Both the position numbers and the translations under genes were made by a program. The notes under the pieces are model-generated. The model made no database searches and was not told where the DNA came from. It worked only from the letters and a program-made list of their open reading frames with translations. Below are positions 1-5,769 of a stretch of 6,757 nucleotides of DNA, piece after piece. Position 1 is the stretch's first letter. Every line of letters begins with the position of its first letter. The DNA is from Akkermansiaceae bacterium UBA5688 (GTDB taxonomy: Bacteria > Verrucomicrobiota > Verrucomicrobiia > Verrucomicrobiales > Akkermansiaceae), in assembly GCA_002420315.1 (NCBI GenBank), contig DIHU01000056.1, forward strand, positions 1 through 6,757, given 5' to 3'.

Positions 1-297
1 GCCACCGCGACGGTCTCCACCGTAGCCACCACCGCCACCGCGGTTTTGTTGTGGGCGACGCTCTTCGGCTTCGTTGACACGGAGATTACGACCCATAAGG
101 TCAGCTCCATCCATTTCCTCGATAGCTTTCCGGGCGAGGTCGTCGTCGGCAAGAGTGATGAAGGCGAATCCGCGTGGGCGGTTTGTTTCGCGATCAAGAG
201 GAATGAAGAGGTCTTCGATAGTTCCGTAAGCGGAGAATGCTTCTTTGATGTCGTCATCCGAAGCAGCGAAAGGCAGATTGCCGAGGTACAGTTTCAT
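1..297 (-). CDS. RRM-domain glycine-rich RNA-binding protein (C-terminus off the left edge)
   Basis: Partial gene, 99 codons visible, reading left out of the window. The protein is a single RNA recognition motif (about residues 1-78) followed by an Arg/Gly-rich tail from about residue 80 that continues past the edge. RNP2 is LYLGNL (residues 3-8) and RNP1 is RGFAFITL (42-49), carrying two of the aromatic RNA-stacking positions (F44, F46); the last RNP1 position is Leu where the consensus has Phe/Tyr. This architecture matches the small bacterial/cyanobacterial Rbp family, cytoplasmic single-stranded RNA binders often linked to cold response; that link is family knowledge, not seen here. The ATG at 295-297 starts directly with the RRM beta-1 strand, so the start is convincing. 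No Shine-Dalgarno motif lies upstream; the region is A/T-rich. It is divergent from the transglutaminase gene, with about 500 bases between them. Confidence 0.93.
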   Translation of the reverse strand, partial: MKLYLGNLPFAASDDDIKEAFSAYGTIEDLFIPLDRETNRPRGFAFITLADDDLARKAIEEMDGADLMGRNLRVNEAEERRPQQNRGGGGGYGGDRRGG

Positions 298-795
298 AGT
301 CTTTAAATTAAAAAATGAAGTAAGAACGGAGATTCCGATCGGACTTCACAACGCGAGATTGGCTGGATTATTTGCAATTGCGAGGATTGATTGAGCTTTT
401 TTAGAAGGATTTTTTGAGCGTGAAATAGATTTGTTGGATGTGTTCAGACTTCGTTTCAGGTCAAAATCTCCGCTATTTTGGCCGATTTAGTAAATGAGTT
501 AAAAACCTATGGTAATTTATTAGGCACGTTAAAGTCTTTTTTGCGTGAGTGTTAAGCATCAGATAATCTAGAAATTAAGGAAGGGCTTTTCGATTCGAGG
601 CTCTTTCCGAACGCCCCATTTGGCGCCTATTTGGGAAGGCTTAAGGCTTCCAACTTTCAGATATTATTAATTAAGCGTCAAAGTAAGCGTGCAGGCTGGA
701 CGATCTTTTTGGATTGAATGGTCTTTAGAAATTAGGGCTCCAAATCTACTTCGTTTGCTTTGGCATGCCGGGTGGTTCTGTATTAGTTTCTTGGC
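298..795. other. Gene-free region between divergent genes
   Basis: About 500 bases with no convincing gene; short open frames here lack starts or protein-like composition. It must hold the promoters of both the leftward RRM gene and the rightward transglutaminase gene, but I could not pick a convincing -35/-10 pair for either. The part nearest the RRM gene (about 300-560) is A/T-rich; the part at 579-651 holds several small stem-loops. A long 5' leader would fit cold-regulated RNA-binding protein genes, but this is inference only. Confidence 0.6.
579..651. repeat. Cluster of three small inverted repeats
   Basis: Three possible stem-loops follow one another. The first pairs GGAAGGG at 579-585 with 602-608 (with G-U pairs). 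The second is CGCC at 612-615 with GGCG at 622-625 around a 6-base loop. The third is GGAAG at 634-638 with CTTCC at 647-651. The last one contains a tandem heptamer, AAGGCTT twice, at 636-649. Each stem is short, and chance is possible; the clustering is what stands out. No U-tract follows, so none looks like an intrinsic terminator. Confidence 0.35.
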
Positions 796-1857
796 ATGAA
801 TAAAAAGCTGGTGATTTTCAGTTGTCTTTTGACCTGTTGGACCTGGGGAGGCGAGGTCGCGAAGTTTGTTGAAGCGGCTGAGAAAAAACATGGGGAGTTC
901 GGAGAAAAGGCGGCACGTTTTTTGGTGGAGGGAATGCCCAAAGAGGATCGTGAGGATTTGAGCAGGGAATTCTTGATGACCAATTTGGACCTAGCGTTGA
1001 GAGCCAAGAAAGAATTCTCTTGGGCGAAAAAAGTTCCAAATAAGATATTTTTGAATGATGTCCTTCCTTATGCCTCGCTTGACGAAACGCGTGAAGATTG
1101 GCGGTCGTTTTTTTATCCAAAGTGCAAAGAATTGGTAAAAGGTGCCAAGACGTCGACCGAAGCTGCGCAAGCGATTAACAAAGGGATTTTCAATCTGATC
1201 AAGGTCCATTATAATACAGGGCGGAAGGCTCCAAATCAGAGTCCGTCGGAGTCGATTAAATTGGGGAAAGCGACTTGCACCGGATTATCAATTATTCTAG
1301 TAGATGCTTGTAGGTCAGTTGGCATTCCTGCTCGAATTGCAGGGACTGCCTTGTGGTTTAACAAGCGGGGCAATCATACTTGGGTTGAGGTTTATGATAA
1401 TGGCAATTGGTACTTTACGGGAGCCGATGAATACGACGCTAAAGGATTAAATCGGGGGTGGTTCACAGGGGATGCTTCTAAGGCAATTGAGGATCAATGG
1501 CAGCATGCGATTTGGGCTTCGTCGTGGAAGAAGACGGGATCAAATTTTCCGATGGTATGGGATATTCGGAATAAAGAGGTTGCGGGAGTCAATGTGACCT
1601 TTCGCTACTTGAAAAAAAAGAAGACTTCAGAAGGCATAGTTTATTTTCGGATGTGGGATCAGAAGGGTGGTAAACGTGTTGTAGCAGTTTTAAATGAGGT
1701 GGTTAAAACAAAGGCCGGCACCGCTGATTTGAACGACATGGCCGAGCTCCATATTAAGGTCGGCGAAATCCTTAAGGTGACTCTTGATGGCGAGACGCGG
1801 ACGGTCAAGGTGCCAGCGGGAAAGACGGTTGACCTTTACTGGGATCAATTGAAATGA
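796..1857 (+). CDS. Secreted transglutaminase-like (papain-fold) protein
   Basis: 353 aa. Residues 1 to about 19 look like a Sec signal peptide (Lys3-Lys4, then a hydrophobic stretch); LLTC at 11-14 is a poor lipobox, so a lipoprotein is possible but not favoured. Residues about 20-140 are a charged helical region of unknown role. The transglutaminase core spans about 120-215: Cys161 in the ATCTGLS segment followed by VGIPARIAGT (175-184), His194 in NHTWVEVYDNGNW, and a probable third residue Asp211 in TGADEYD. The Asp lies six residues after the Trp (205), further than in the usual W-x-x-x-D pattern, so its assignment is less sure. GLNRGWFTGDASKA (217-230) follows. The C-terminal part (about 255-353) looks like beta-rich domains. 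Such proteins may be proteases, peptidases or cross-linking enzymes; the substrate is not evident. No Shine-Dalgarno motif precedes the ATG. The stop overlaps the next start by four bases (ATGA), so the two genes are probably translationally coupled. Confidence 0.9.
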   Translation: MNKKLVIFSCLLTCWTWGGEVAKFVEAAEKKHGEFGEKAARFLVEGMPKEDREDLSREFLMTNLDLALRAKKEFSWAKKVPNKIFLNDVLPYASLDETREDWRSFFYPKCKELVKGAKTSTEAAQAINKGIFNLIKVHYNTGRKAPNQSPSESIKLGKATCTGLSIILVDACRSVGIPARIAGTALWFNKRGNHTWVEVYDNGNWYFTGADEYDAKGLNRGWFTGDASKAIEDQWQHAIWASSWKKTGSNFPMVWDIRNKEVAGVNVTFRYLKKKKTSEGIVYFRMWDQKGGKRVVAVLNEVVKTKAGTADLNDMAELHIKVGEILKVTLDGETRTVKVPAGKTVDLYWDQLK

Positions 1858-2609
1858 AGCCAAGACGTTACCAGTGCCGCAGGGTAGAGGGGCCAATCAA
1901 GATTGATGGTTCGCTAGAGGATCCGGCATGGCAGGAGCTGCCGTGGACCGGTGACTTTGTCGATATTACGGGTCAGGAAGCACTTCGGCCTTACTTTCAA
2001 ACCCGGGTCAAGATGGCTTGGGATGACAACTACTTCTATGTGGGTGCACAGCTTGAGGAACCTCATGTCTGGGGTACCATTACCAAGAAGAACGAAATTA
2101 TGTTTGAAGATAATGATTTCGAAGTCTTTATCGATCCCGATTGTGACGGTCTGAATTATTACGAATTCGAGATTAATGCGCTCGGAACGATTTGGGAGTT
2201 AAGCCTACCAAAGCCCTATGGCGAAGGTGGAGTTCCCATTCTGGGGTGTAATCTTGATGGGTTGAAATCTGCGGTGAAAGTACGAGGTTCACTGAATGAT
2301 CCGACTGACGAAGATAAAGGTTGGTCGGTCGAGGTAGCTTTCCCGTGGAAGGGTTTAGCTAAATATCATAAAGATGGGATGCCACCGCGACCGGGTGATA
2401 TCTGGAAGGTCAATTTTTCACGCGTGCAATGGCAGCATGAAGTAGTTGCCGGAAAGTATGTCCGGATCCCTCCGCATGGAACGCCATTGGCCGAAAGTTT
2501 AAATCCCGAGGAGCAGGAACATCCTGAAAATAACTGGGTTTGGAGCCCGCAGGGAGCGGTGAATATGCACTTGCCCTTGCGATGGGGCGAGGTGGAGTTC
2601 GAGCGATGA
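1854..2609 (+). CDS. CBM9-like carbohydrate-binding protein
   Basis: 251 aa, essentially a single beta-sandwich domain of the family 9 carbohydrate-binding-like type. Recognisable landmarks: IDGSLEDPAWQ (17-27), the strand WDDNYFYVGAQLEEP (56-70), the conserved block DNDFEVFIDPDCDG with NYYEFEINALGTIWEL (86-116), GWSVEVAFPWKGL (156-168), WKVNFSRVQW (184-193) and ENNWVWSPQG with NMHLPLRWG near the end. True CBM9 modules of xylanases bind sugar chain ends; the stand-alone CBM9-like proteins common in Verrucomicrobiota, Planctomycetes and Bacteroidota are mostly uncharacterised, so binding to a glycan is inference. No signal peptide is visible: the N-terminus MKPRRYQCRR is charged, and there is no upstream in-frame Met. 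That is odd because its coupled upstream partner is clearly exported. The start is fixed by the ATGA overlap with the transglutaminase stop. Confidence 0.9.
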   Translation: MKPRRYQCRRVEGPIKIDGSLEDPAWQELPWTGDFVDITGQEALRPYFQTRVKMAWDDNYFYVGAQLEEPHVWGTITKKNEIMFEDNDFEVFIDPDCDGLNYYEFEINALGTIWELSLPKPYGEGGVPILGCNLDGLKSAVKVRGSLNDPTDEDKGWSVEVAFPWKGLAKYHKDGMPPRPGDIWKVNFSRVQWQHEVVAGKYVRIPPHGTPLAESLNPEEQEHPENNWVWSPQGAVNMHLPLRWGEVEFER

Positions 2610-2647
2610 GACACGCAACATTTGACTCCTGCCAGTAGCTTAGTTGA

Positions 2648-2663
2648 GGTAATTTAATTTACC
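2648..2663. repeat. 16-bp near-perfect palindrome
   Basis: GGTAATTTAATTTACC reads the same on both strands except for one mismatched pair. It lies 38 bases after the CBM9-like stop and at the start of the start-less open tail. It is too A/T-rich for a convincing terminator. It could be a protein-binding site or chance. Confidence 0.3.
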
Positions 2664-2787
2664 CAAAATCCCGGTCGAAGTTGTTGGGAAATCGGCGACT
2701 ACTGCTATCAAAGTCACTAGAAAAACATTCGGCGCGGCATTGGATGCACTTGGTAGTGAGGATACTCCAGAAATTGAAGAAGAGTGA
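2653..2787 (+). pseudogene. Start-less 44-codon open tail, possible gene remnant
   Basis: A frame open from just after a stop (TAA at 2650-2652) to TGA at 2785-2787. Its translation runs roughly KIPVEVVGKSATTAIKVTRK, then FGAALDALGSEDTPEIEEE, which looks protein-like: an amphipathic Ala/Lys/Leu stretch ending in an acidic tail. There is no ATG or GTG in frame; the only TTG is internal (2740-2742) and late. It may be the 3' end of a gene whose 5' part was lost, or a chance open frame. I recognise no family. An upstream piece in another frame is not evident. Confidence 0.3.
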
Positions 2788-2849
2788 GAGGTGATCTCTA
2801 ATTTCGTCGGCCTGTTAATCTTTTGTACTGTTTAGGCAACACTCTAGCG

Positions 2850-3458
2850 TTAATTTTTGGCGGTCAGTCCTGTTTTGAAAACGAGCACAGGCTTGTCTTT
2901 ACCAATCTTAATAGTGTGAGGATCTGTAGAGTAGACCAGGAGCTTACCTTTGGATTTTTTAACCCGCTTTGTGTAGAGGATTTCGTCAGTCCTTTCGTTG
3001 ATGATTTGTACGACTGGGTACTGGAAATCGACATTGTATTCAAGATGACCGGTGGCTTTGCGGCCATCGTTATCGTTAAAATTGAAAGTGAGAGGCCAGC
3101 CAGGATAGATGATTTTTTGTTTGGCGATTTCCTTCCAGGTGTCGCCTTTTTTAAGCTCTAGGCGGATTTCCTGCGACTCGTCTGGCTTGAGTGGGAAAAG
3201 TTGAGCCGTCATCTTGAGCGAGCTGCCCTCGAGAGTGTAGATAGCGAATCCGATGACCTTATCGCGCGGAACATCGAGGTTGATCATGGCTTTGCGGTTT
3301 TTGCGCTGTGGTCCTTGGCGTGTCCACCAGTCGGAAGTGGCGCGGTTATCCAGGCTCGCGTATTTCCCCCCAAAAACTTCAGCAGAGGTGGGCATGAGTT
3401 CGCCACTGGCAGAAAGGATGAAAGCAGACGCCATAAGGGCGGGGAAAAGCGGATTCAT
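2850..3458 (-). CDS. Small exported protein of unknown function
   Basis: 202 aa from the ATG at 3456-3458. The N-terminus (about 1-19, MNPLFPALMASAFILSASGE) is a plausible signal peptide, cleaved after Ala/Ser-Gly near residue 19, so the protein is probably periplasmic or secreted. The mature part is beta-rich: a Trp-containing segment TSDWWTRQGP (41-50), then NLDVPRDKVIGFAIYTLEGS (60-79), LKMTAQLFPLKPDESQEIRL (81-100) and YPGWPLTFNF (118-127), and a Lys-rich C-terminal end. From memory, the middle part resembles a beta-sandwich region found near some secreted metallophosphoesterases of Planctomycetes/Verrucomicrobiota; this is weak, and no catalytic motif is visible. A longer open frame exists upstream to 3665, but it runs through the neighbouring terminator and into the 3' end of the oxidoreductase gene, and its added residues are Pro/Ser-rich junk; the signal peptide decides the start at 3458. 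It is preceded by CCCTCCC rather than a ribosome site. Confidence 0.8.
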   Translation of the reverse strand: MNPLFPALMASAFILSASGELMPTSAEVFGGKYASLDNRATSDWWTRQGPQRKNRKAMINLDVPRDKVIGFAIYTLEGSSLKMTAQLFPLKPDESQEIRLELKKGDTWKEIAKQKIIYPGWPLTFNFNDNDGRKATGHLEYNVDFQYPVVQIINERTDEILYTKRVKKSKGKLLVYSTDPHTIKIGKDKPVLVFKTGLTAKN

Positions 3459-3465
3459 GGGAGGG

Positions 3466-3494
3466 ATGGTAACAATTGCGGAATGGCCTGACAA
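3466..3494 (-). promoter_or_regulatory. Candidate sigma70-type promoter for the 202-aa gene, possibly leaderless
   Basis: On the minus strand, TTGTCA (plus 3489-3494; 5 of 6 matches to TTGACA) is followed after 17 bases by TACCAT (plus 3466-3471; 4 of 6 to TATAAT). Only seven bases separate the -10-like box from the ATG, so a transcript would start at or very near the start codon. This would fit the absence of a ribosome binding site. The match is moderate and unproven. Confidence 0.35.
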
Positions 3495-3513
3495 TTCTCC
3501 ATGACAGGAGAAT
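3494..3513. repeat. Perfect 7-bp inverted repeat, 6-base loop
   Basis: ATTCTCC (3494-3500), loop ATGACA, GGAGAAT (3507-3513). It lies between the oxidoreductase terminator and the -35-like box of the 202-aa gene, touching the latter at its edge. It could be an operator for that gene or a second, weaker hairpin behind the terminator. No U-tract follows on either strand. Confidence 0.45.
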
Positions 3514-3520
3514 GTGCCAA

Positions 3521-3552
3521 GAAAAAGCGCGCACGGTGATCCGTGCGCGCTT
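3521..3552 (-). terminator. Strong intrinsic terminator of the oxidoreductase gene
   Basis: A perfect 12-bp stem, AAGCGCGCACGG (3525-3536) and CCGTGCGCGCTT (3541-3552), with a 4-base loop. Read on the minus strand it is followed directly by TTTC, giving a run of five T bases counting the stem end. It begins 24 bases after the oxidoreductase stop codon. There is no T-run on the plus strand, so it is one-directional, and it separates the oxidoreductase gene from the 202-aa gene downstream. Confidence 0.92.
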
Positions 3553-3576
3553 GGAAAGTTGGGAGTCCCAGGTGGT

Positions 3577-4875
3577 TTATGCTCGGGATGGCTTGGTCTG
3601 CTTGCGTTCGCGACCAGGTTGTGGGATGGGGGCGACGGGGAAGGAGTCAGTGAACTTGATGTCATCCGGAGCCTGATCTTCCTCGCTCTTCCAATAGTCT
3701 TCCCAGGTAATTCGCTTGCCGGTGTGAGCGGCTTCGCGACCTAGGAGCCCGAGAGCGGTGGACTTGGCCATTTGTTCGCCGGTGTTAACGATTTTTCCGG
3801 CTCGCAGAGCGGCGAAGAACTCGTTGTGGCAAACCTGATACATATTATTCTCCTGATCTTTCTCTTTGCGGAAACGCCAGTTTTTCTTGCCCTCTTTATC
3901 GAGGGTGAAGACGTTCCAAGGTCCCACGGCTGTTCCGTTTTCACAGATGACACGGTGGATGTTTTCGCCATGTGTGTTCATCATTTGGCGTTGCTTGACG
4001 TGGGCATAAACCCCACCGGCGTATTCGTAAGTGACGTCGTAGTGGTCGAAGACATTGGACTGATCTTCTCGGTGAGCGCGGCCTCCATTGGCGATCGCAG
4101 CGATGGGGGCTTCGTCGTTCATGGTCCAAGCGACCTTATCCACGATGTGGATACATTGCTCGACCAGGGGGCTGCCATTGAGCCACTCAAAGTTCTGCCA
4201 GTAACGGGTCTGGAATTCCACATCGCCCATGCCCTCGGGTTTCTTGGTGGCGTTGGAAAGCGGGGCGACCGGGCTAGCTAAGTAGGTTCCGTAAATAGAA
4301 ACAACGCGGCCAAGATCACCTGAGTGAATTTGTTTGAAGAGTTCGCGGTTGGCCGGAGAATATCGCCAGCAGTATCCGTGTTGGATGGCGGTGCCTTTCT
4401 TTTTGGCCATCTGAGCGGATTCGATGACTGACTTGATACCCGGCATGTCGATGGCCATAGGCTTCTCGACGAAAGCGTGGATTCCAGCTTCGACAGCAGC
4501 ACGGAGGTGCTGCGGGCGGAAGTGGGGAGGAGTGCAGAGGAGGACGACGTCGACACCGGATGACATCACGCCTTTGTAAGCATCGAGTCCGATAAACTGG
4601 CGCTCCTTGGTTGCCTGCATGCGCTCGTTAAAGCGGCCACCGACTCCGAGGGCATTCTTAACTCCGCCTTCGAAAGCGTCACCAATGGCCCAAAGGACCA
4701 CATTTGGATCAGCGCTCATGGCCTGGCCGAGAGCGCCACTGCCGCGGCCACCACAGCCGATGACTCCAATTTTGATTTGGTCCGGCGAGTTTTGCGCCTT
4801 GATAATTCCGGGAATAGATGCGGCAAGGCCTGCTGCAGAGCCGGTCTTCAGGATAGTACGTCGATTTTGGTCCAT
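3577..4875 (-). CDS. Tat-exported Gfo/Idh/MocA family oxidoreductase
   Basis: 432 aa from the ATG at 4873-4875. The N-terminus NRRTILKTGSAAGLAAS (4-20) is a twin-arginine signal (RR at 5-6), so the folded, cofactor-loaded enzyme is probably sent to the periplasm. The Rossmann fold begins at about residue 34 with GVIGCGGRGSGAL (37-49), the NAD(P)-binding glycine loop. VEKPMA (136-141) is the family EKP motif, and EQCIHIVDKVAW (239-250) holds the likely active-site His243 and Asp246. The GFO/IDH/MocA C-terminal domain covers about 180-400; a short basic tail ends the protein. Family members oxidise or isomerise sugars, inositols and amino sugars; the substrate cannot be read here. An in-frame Met 29 codons earlier (4962) would bury the Tat signal, so it was not used. 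No ribosome site is visible. A strong terminator ends the unit. It is divergent from nagB, 134 bases apart, which suggests shared control and a related sugar substrate (inference). Confidence 0.93.
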   Translation of the reverse strand: MDQNRRTILKTGSAAGLAASIPGIIKAQNSPDQIKIGVIGCGGRGSGALGQAMSADPNVVLWAIGDAFEGGVKNALGVGGRFNERMQATKERQFIGLDAYKGVMSSGVDVVLLCTPPHFRPQHLRAAVEAGIHAFVEKPMAIDMPGIKSVIESAQMAKKKGTAIQHGYCWRYSPANRELFKQIHSGDLGRVVSIYGTYLASPVAPLSNATKKPEGMGDVEFQTRYWQNFEWLNGSPLVEQCIHIVDKVAWTMNDEAPIAAIANGGRAHREDQSNVFDHYDVTYEYAGGVYAHVKQRQMMNTHGENIHRVICENGTAVGPWNVFTLDKEGKKNWRFRKEKDQENNMYQVCHNEFFAALRAGKIVNTGEQMAKSTALGLLGREAAHTGKRITWEDYWKSEEDQAPDDIKFTDSFPVAPIPQPGRERKQTKPSRA

Positions 4876-4905
4876 GGTTTTTCTAAAGAGCTGTTTTATT
4901 GTCTC

Positions 4906-4911
4906 GTTATA
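4906..4911 (-). promoter_or_regulatory. Possible -10 box of the oxidoreductase gene
   Basis: TATAAC on the minus strand matches TATAAT at 5 of 6 positions and lies 30 bases before the ATG at 4875, which would give a leader of about 23 bases. No good -35 box sits at the expected distance, so this is only a candidate. Confidence 0.25.
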
Positions 4912-4954
4912 GGCTCGCTGCTTTTGTCCGATCTTGCGACGAAAAAAGAGAGGC

Positions 4955-4983
4955 TTGATCAATAGTCGAAACTGGTTACGTAA
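4955..4983. promoter_or_regulatory. Two 8-bp palindromes in the divergent control region
   Basis: TTGATCAA (4955-4962) and TTACGTAA (4976-4983) are perfect palindromes whose centres are 21 bp apart, about two helical turns, in the 134-base gap between the oxidoreductase and nagB. They sit 27-55 bases before the nagB ATG. A dimeric regulator could bind here, but AraC proteins more often use direct repeats, and 8-bp palindromes are common enough by chance (about one per 256 positions). Confidence 0.3.
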
Positions 4984-5009
4984 GGCGTCAACAAGCTATT
5001 TCGATTTAC

Positions 5010-5765
5010 ATGAAAAAAGTTCAAATTGGATCGCAAGAGGTGCAAGTGGGAGAAGTTGACGAGCTTTGTCGCGTCCTTGCTGATGAAGTTGAGTCTCTTC
5101 TGGTAGCTCGTGCTGAGCAAGGAAAGTGTGCCGTTCTGGGGCTTGCTACGGGCAGCACGCCGCTCCCATTCTATGATGAACTGATCCGTCGGCACCGGGA
5201 GGAAGGGCTTTCGTTCGCTAACGTGATCAGCTTTAACCTTGATGAGTATGAGGGTTTGGGACGTGATCATGAACGAAGCTACTGGTGCGAGATGTGGAGA
5301 AATCTTTTTGATCATGTCGATGTGAAACAAGAAAACGTCTCAGTTCCGCCATCGGTTTCGGACGATCCAGATCGAGCGGCCGCTAAATATGAAGCGGCGA
5401 TTCAGGCTGCGGGTGGAATTGATTGGCAGCTTCTCGGTATCGGAGGCGAAGGTCATATTGGCTTTAATGAGAAAGGAAGCTCGTTGAATAGCCGGACCCG
5501 CCGCGTGACTCTAGCCCGTAAAACCATCATAGATGCTGCGCCAAGCTTTGGGGGCGAGGAAAATGTGCCAACTCATGCCATCACAATGGGTGTGGCTTCG
5601 ATTTTGGAAGCAGAGCGGGTAGTTCTGATGGCTCGAGGTGCATCTAAGAAAGAAATCGTGCATCGAGCTATATGCGGAGAAGTTGGACCAGAGGTCCCAG
5701 CAAGTTTTTTGCAAAATCACATAAATGTCGGCTGGTTTCTTGATGGTGATGCGGCAGGATCATGA
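5010..5765 (+). CDS. nagB: Glucosamine-6-phosphate deaminase
   Basis: 251 aa, cytoplasmic; NagB converts glucosamine-6-phosphate to fructose-6-phosphate plus ammonia, the last step of amino-sugar breakdown before glycolysis. Landmarks in order: LGLATGSTPLPFYDELI (43-59), the phosphate-binding loop; FNLDEYEGL (75-83), with Asp78 in the place of the catalytic Asp72 of E. coli NagB; LLGIGGEGHIGFNEKGSS (141-158), with Glu147, His149 and Glu154 in the places of E. coli Asp141, His143 and Glu148; ITMGVASIL (191-199); and the C-terminal part VVLMARGASKKEIVHRAICG (204-223). Glu replaces Asp at position 147; this site varies among NagB proteins, so activity is still likely. Length is near the family norm (E. 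coli 266 aa). The ATG has no ribosome site before it. A regulator and a permease gene follow closely, so an operon is likely. A distantly related 6-phosphogluconolactonase is less likely given the GHIGFNE motif. Confidence 0.95.
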   Translation: MKKVQIGSQEVQVGEVDELCRVLADEVESLLVARAEQGKCAVLGLATGSTPLPFYDELIRRHREEGLSFANVISFNLDEYEGLGRDHERSYWCEMWRNLFDHVDVKQENVSVPPSVSDDPDRAAAKYEAAIQAAGGIDWQLLGIGGEGHIGFNEKGSSLNSRTRRVTLARKTIIDAAPSFGGEENVPTHAITMGVASILEAERVVLMARGASKKEIVHRAICGEVGPEVPASFLQNHINVGWFLDGDAAGS

Positions 5766-5769
5766 AAAG

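Noticed and set aside
1..60. Short GGT/CCA-type repeats resembling a microsatellite
   Set aside because: They encode the Gly/Arg-rich tail of the RRM protein and need no separate explanation.
46..306. 86-codon open frame on the plus strand
   Set aside because: It is antisense to the RRM gene, whose minus-strand translation shows clear RNP1 and RNP2 motifs; the plus frame has no recognisable content.
1845..1860. Frameshift splitting one transglutaminase-CBM9 fusion gene
   Set aside because: Both proteins look complete at the junction and ATGA overlaps are typical of coupled genes, so two separate genes are the simpler reading.
2610..2849. Terminators for the two converging units (CBM9-like gene and 202-aa gene)
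   Set aside because: I found no G/C-rich stem followed by a T-run on either strand in this gap; only weak 4-bp stems and the A/T-rich palindrome.
3459..3665. N-terminal extension of the 202-aa exported protein
   Set aside because: It would run through the perfect terminator and overlap the oxidoreductase end, and it would hide the signal peptide; its composition is not protein-like.
3772..4281. 169-codon open frame on the plus strand
   Set aside because: It is fully antisense to the Gfo/Idh/MocA gene, whose frame has all family motifs; a long shadow frame is expected there.
4876..4962. 29-residue upstream extension of the oxidoreductase
   Set aside because: The twin-arginine signal must be near the N-terminus; the extension would put it at about residue 34.
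4959..5330. 123-codon open frame on the minus strand
   Set aside because: It is antisense to the start of nagB and fits no family; nagB motifs fix the coding strand.
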